The notes below the pieces were generated by a model that was given only the letters and a program-made list of their open reading frames with translations, made no database searches and was not told where the DNA came from. From a virus, in IMG/VR virus record IMGVR_UViG_3300032893_000216, positions 1 through 31,798 of that record: a DNA stretch of 31,798 nucleotides; one strand, given 5' to 3'. Within the stretch, counting starts at the first letter, position 1, and each line of letters starts with the position of its first letter. The position numbers were made by a program, and so were the translations under genes. Positions 31,098 to 31,798 of the stretch are shown here, piece by piece.

Positions 31098-31690
31098 TGC
31101 AACGAGTACTGGTTACAATCGCAATAGTCGGTGGTCTTTCGTATTCTGTTTACCTTGTGACTGGCGGCACCGTCTCACAGCAAACCGCCTTTCTCCAGGA
31201 TGCCGGGTACACCGGGGCCACGCATGTCGCATCTTGCCCAGTCATTTTCAACACAACATGTCTGGCGCAGGCACAGGACGCCGGAATACCTGTACACAAG
31301 TACGAGATGCTGCGATTCCCCGTTGCTGTGCGCCTACTTTCCGATGGCGGCCGCGACGTGCAATTACCTCCGATGAATGTTGATGCTGTGCGTGCGTGTT
31401 TTGAGGTTATGGATTGGACTCAATGCACTCTCGTGACAGCCGCCAGCGCACCGTCAATTGCGGCACTTATAGGACAACAGCTCCCTTTTTCTTTGGCTGG
31501 AGCTGTGCGCATGTGCGTGCGTCCAAACATGGACGCGGGCCTGACATGCATGCGTCGCGGTGTTGATGGCGGCCCATTCTCATTTGGCGACAGAAACGTT
31601 TTTCAACTCGGAGACGCTGTTAATTCGAATGACTGCGAGTCTGTTCAATGTGCGGTTTATTTCGGAGATGACCCAGAGGTGGACCTATGA
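31097..31690 (+). CDS. Exported or membrane-anchored Cys-rich protein
   Basis: 197 residues from the ATG at 31097, overlapping the previous stop by one base (TAATG). The N-terminus MQRVLVTIAIVGGLSYSVYL is a signal sequence or membrane anchor. The mature part has eight cysteines, among them CPVIFNTTC and CESVQC, and a repeated Ala/Gln pattern (CLAQAQDAGIPVHKYEMLRF). It follows two exported Cys-rich genes, so it may work with them at the cell surface. I do not recognise the family. The even cysteine number again suggests disulphides. Confidence 0.55.
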   Translation: MQRVLVTIAIVGGLSYSVYLVTGGTVSQQTAFLQDAGYTGATHVASCPVIFNTTCLAQAQDAGIPVHKYEMLRFPVAVRLLSDGGRDVQLPPMNVDAVRACFEVMDWTQCTLVTAASAPSIAALIGQQLPFSLAGAVRMCVRPNMDAGLTCMRRGVDGGPFSFGDRNVFQLGDAVNSNDCESVQCAVYFGDDPEVDL

Positions 31691-31798
31691 GCTCCGAAGA
31701 AGAGATGCGGGTGCTGAGGGCAGAAATGCTTTATTTGCGCGAGAGGCACCTCAAGCTTGAGAGGCGATTCGACGAGTACACAGAATCTGTCAACAGCC
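31687..31798 (+). CDS. Coiled-coil protein, cut by window edge
   Basis: The ATG at 31687 overlaps the stop of the previous gene (ATGA). The visible 37 residues are a charged coiled coil (MSSEEEMRVLRAEMLYLRER, then HLKLERRFDEYTESV). The rest lies outside the window, so its size and role are unknown. Small coiled-coil proteins with a C-terminal membrane segment often belong to phage lysis cassettes, but that cannot be checked here. Confidence 0.5.
   Translation, partial: MSSEEEMRVLRAEMLYLRERHLKLERRFDEYTESVNS

Overview
The window is a nearly gap-free stretch of a tailed double-stranded DNA bacteriophage or prophage. It is recognised by a recombination pair (RecT-like annealing protein and YqaJ-type exonuclease), a replication initiator with a DnaB-like helicase, a RusA-type resolvase, and an ordered virion block: large terminase, portal, scaffold, major capsid, adaptor, tail nozzle and three internal ejection-type proteins. 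No tail-tube, sheath, tape-measure or baseplate genes appear after the head genes, so a short-tailed (podovirus-like) virion is the best reading. No integrase, lysis gene, tRNA or rRNA was found, and both window ends cut through genes. The host cannot be named from the sequence. Most of the window has moderate GC, but positions 25505 to about 27150 are clearly GC-richer.

Layout. (1) Positions 1-3676, minus strand: a leftward operon with a glycine-rich small protein, a 27-residue membrane peptide, small unknowns, a zinc-knuckle protein, the exonuclease, the annealing protein and further small genes. (2) Positions 3677-3867: a divergent control region with five copies of a short half-site, four of them exactly 11 bp apart, and back-to-back promoter candidates. 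(3) Positions 3868-8402, plus strand: a probable ribbon-helix-helix regulator, small genes, a strong terminator in a leader, then the initiator, helicase and resolvase. An array of 11-bp and 7-bp repeats next to AT-rich DNA lies inside the initiator gene and is the probable replication origin. (4) Positions 8447-28498: packaging and virion genes. (5) Positions 28495-31798: a cassette of three exported, cysteine-rich proteins, two of them tandem paralogues related to tail-appendage modules, then a cut-off coiled-coil gene.

Genes are tightly coupled. Most junctions are ATGA or GTGA overlaps, and these were used to choose several starts. Two sequence-wide signals stand out: GATC is almost absent (four sites found by eye), and GAGTC/GACTC is about four-fold over-represented in the regions counted but not in the GC-rich ejection-gene segment. 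The least explained part is the exported cysteine-rich cassette at the right end. The probable origin inside the initiator gene and the helically phased operator array are the clearest regulatory discoveries.
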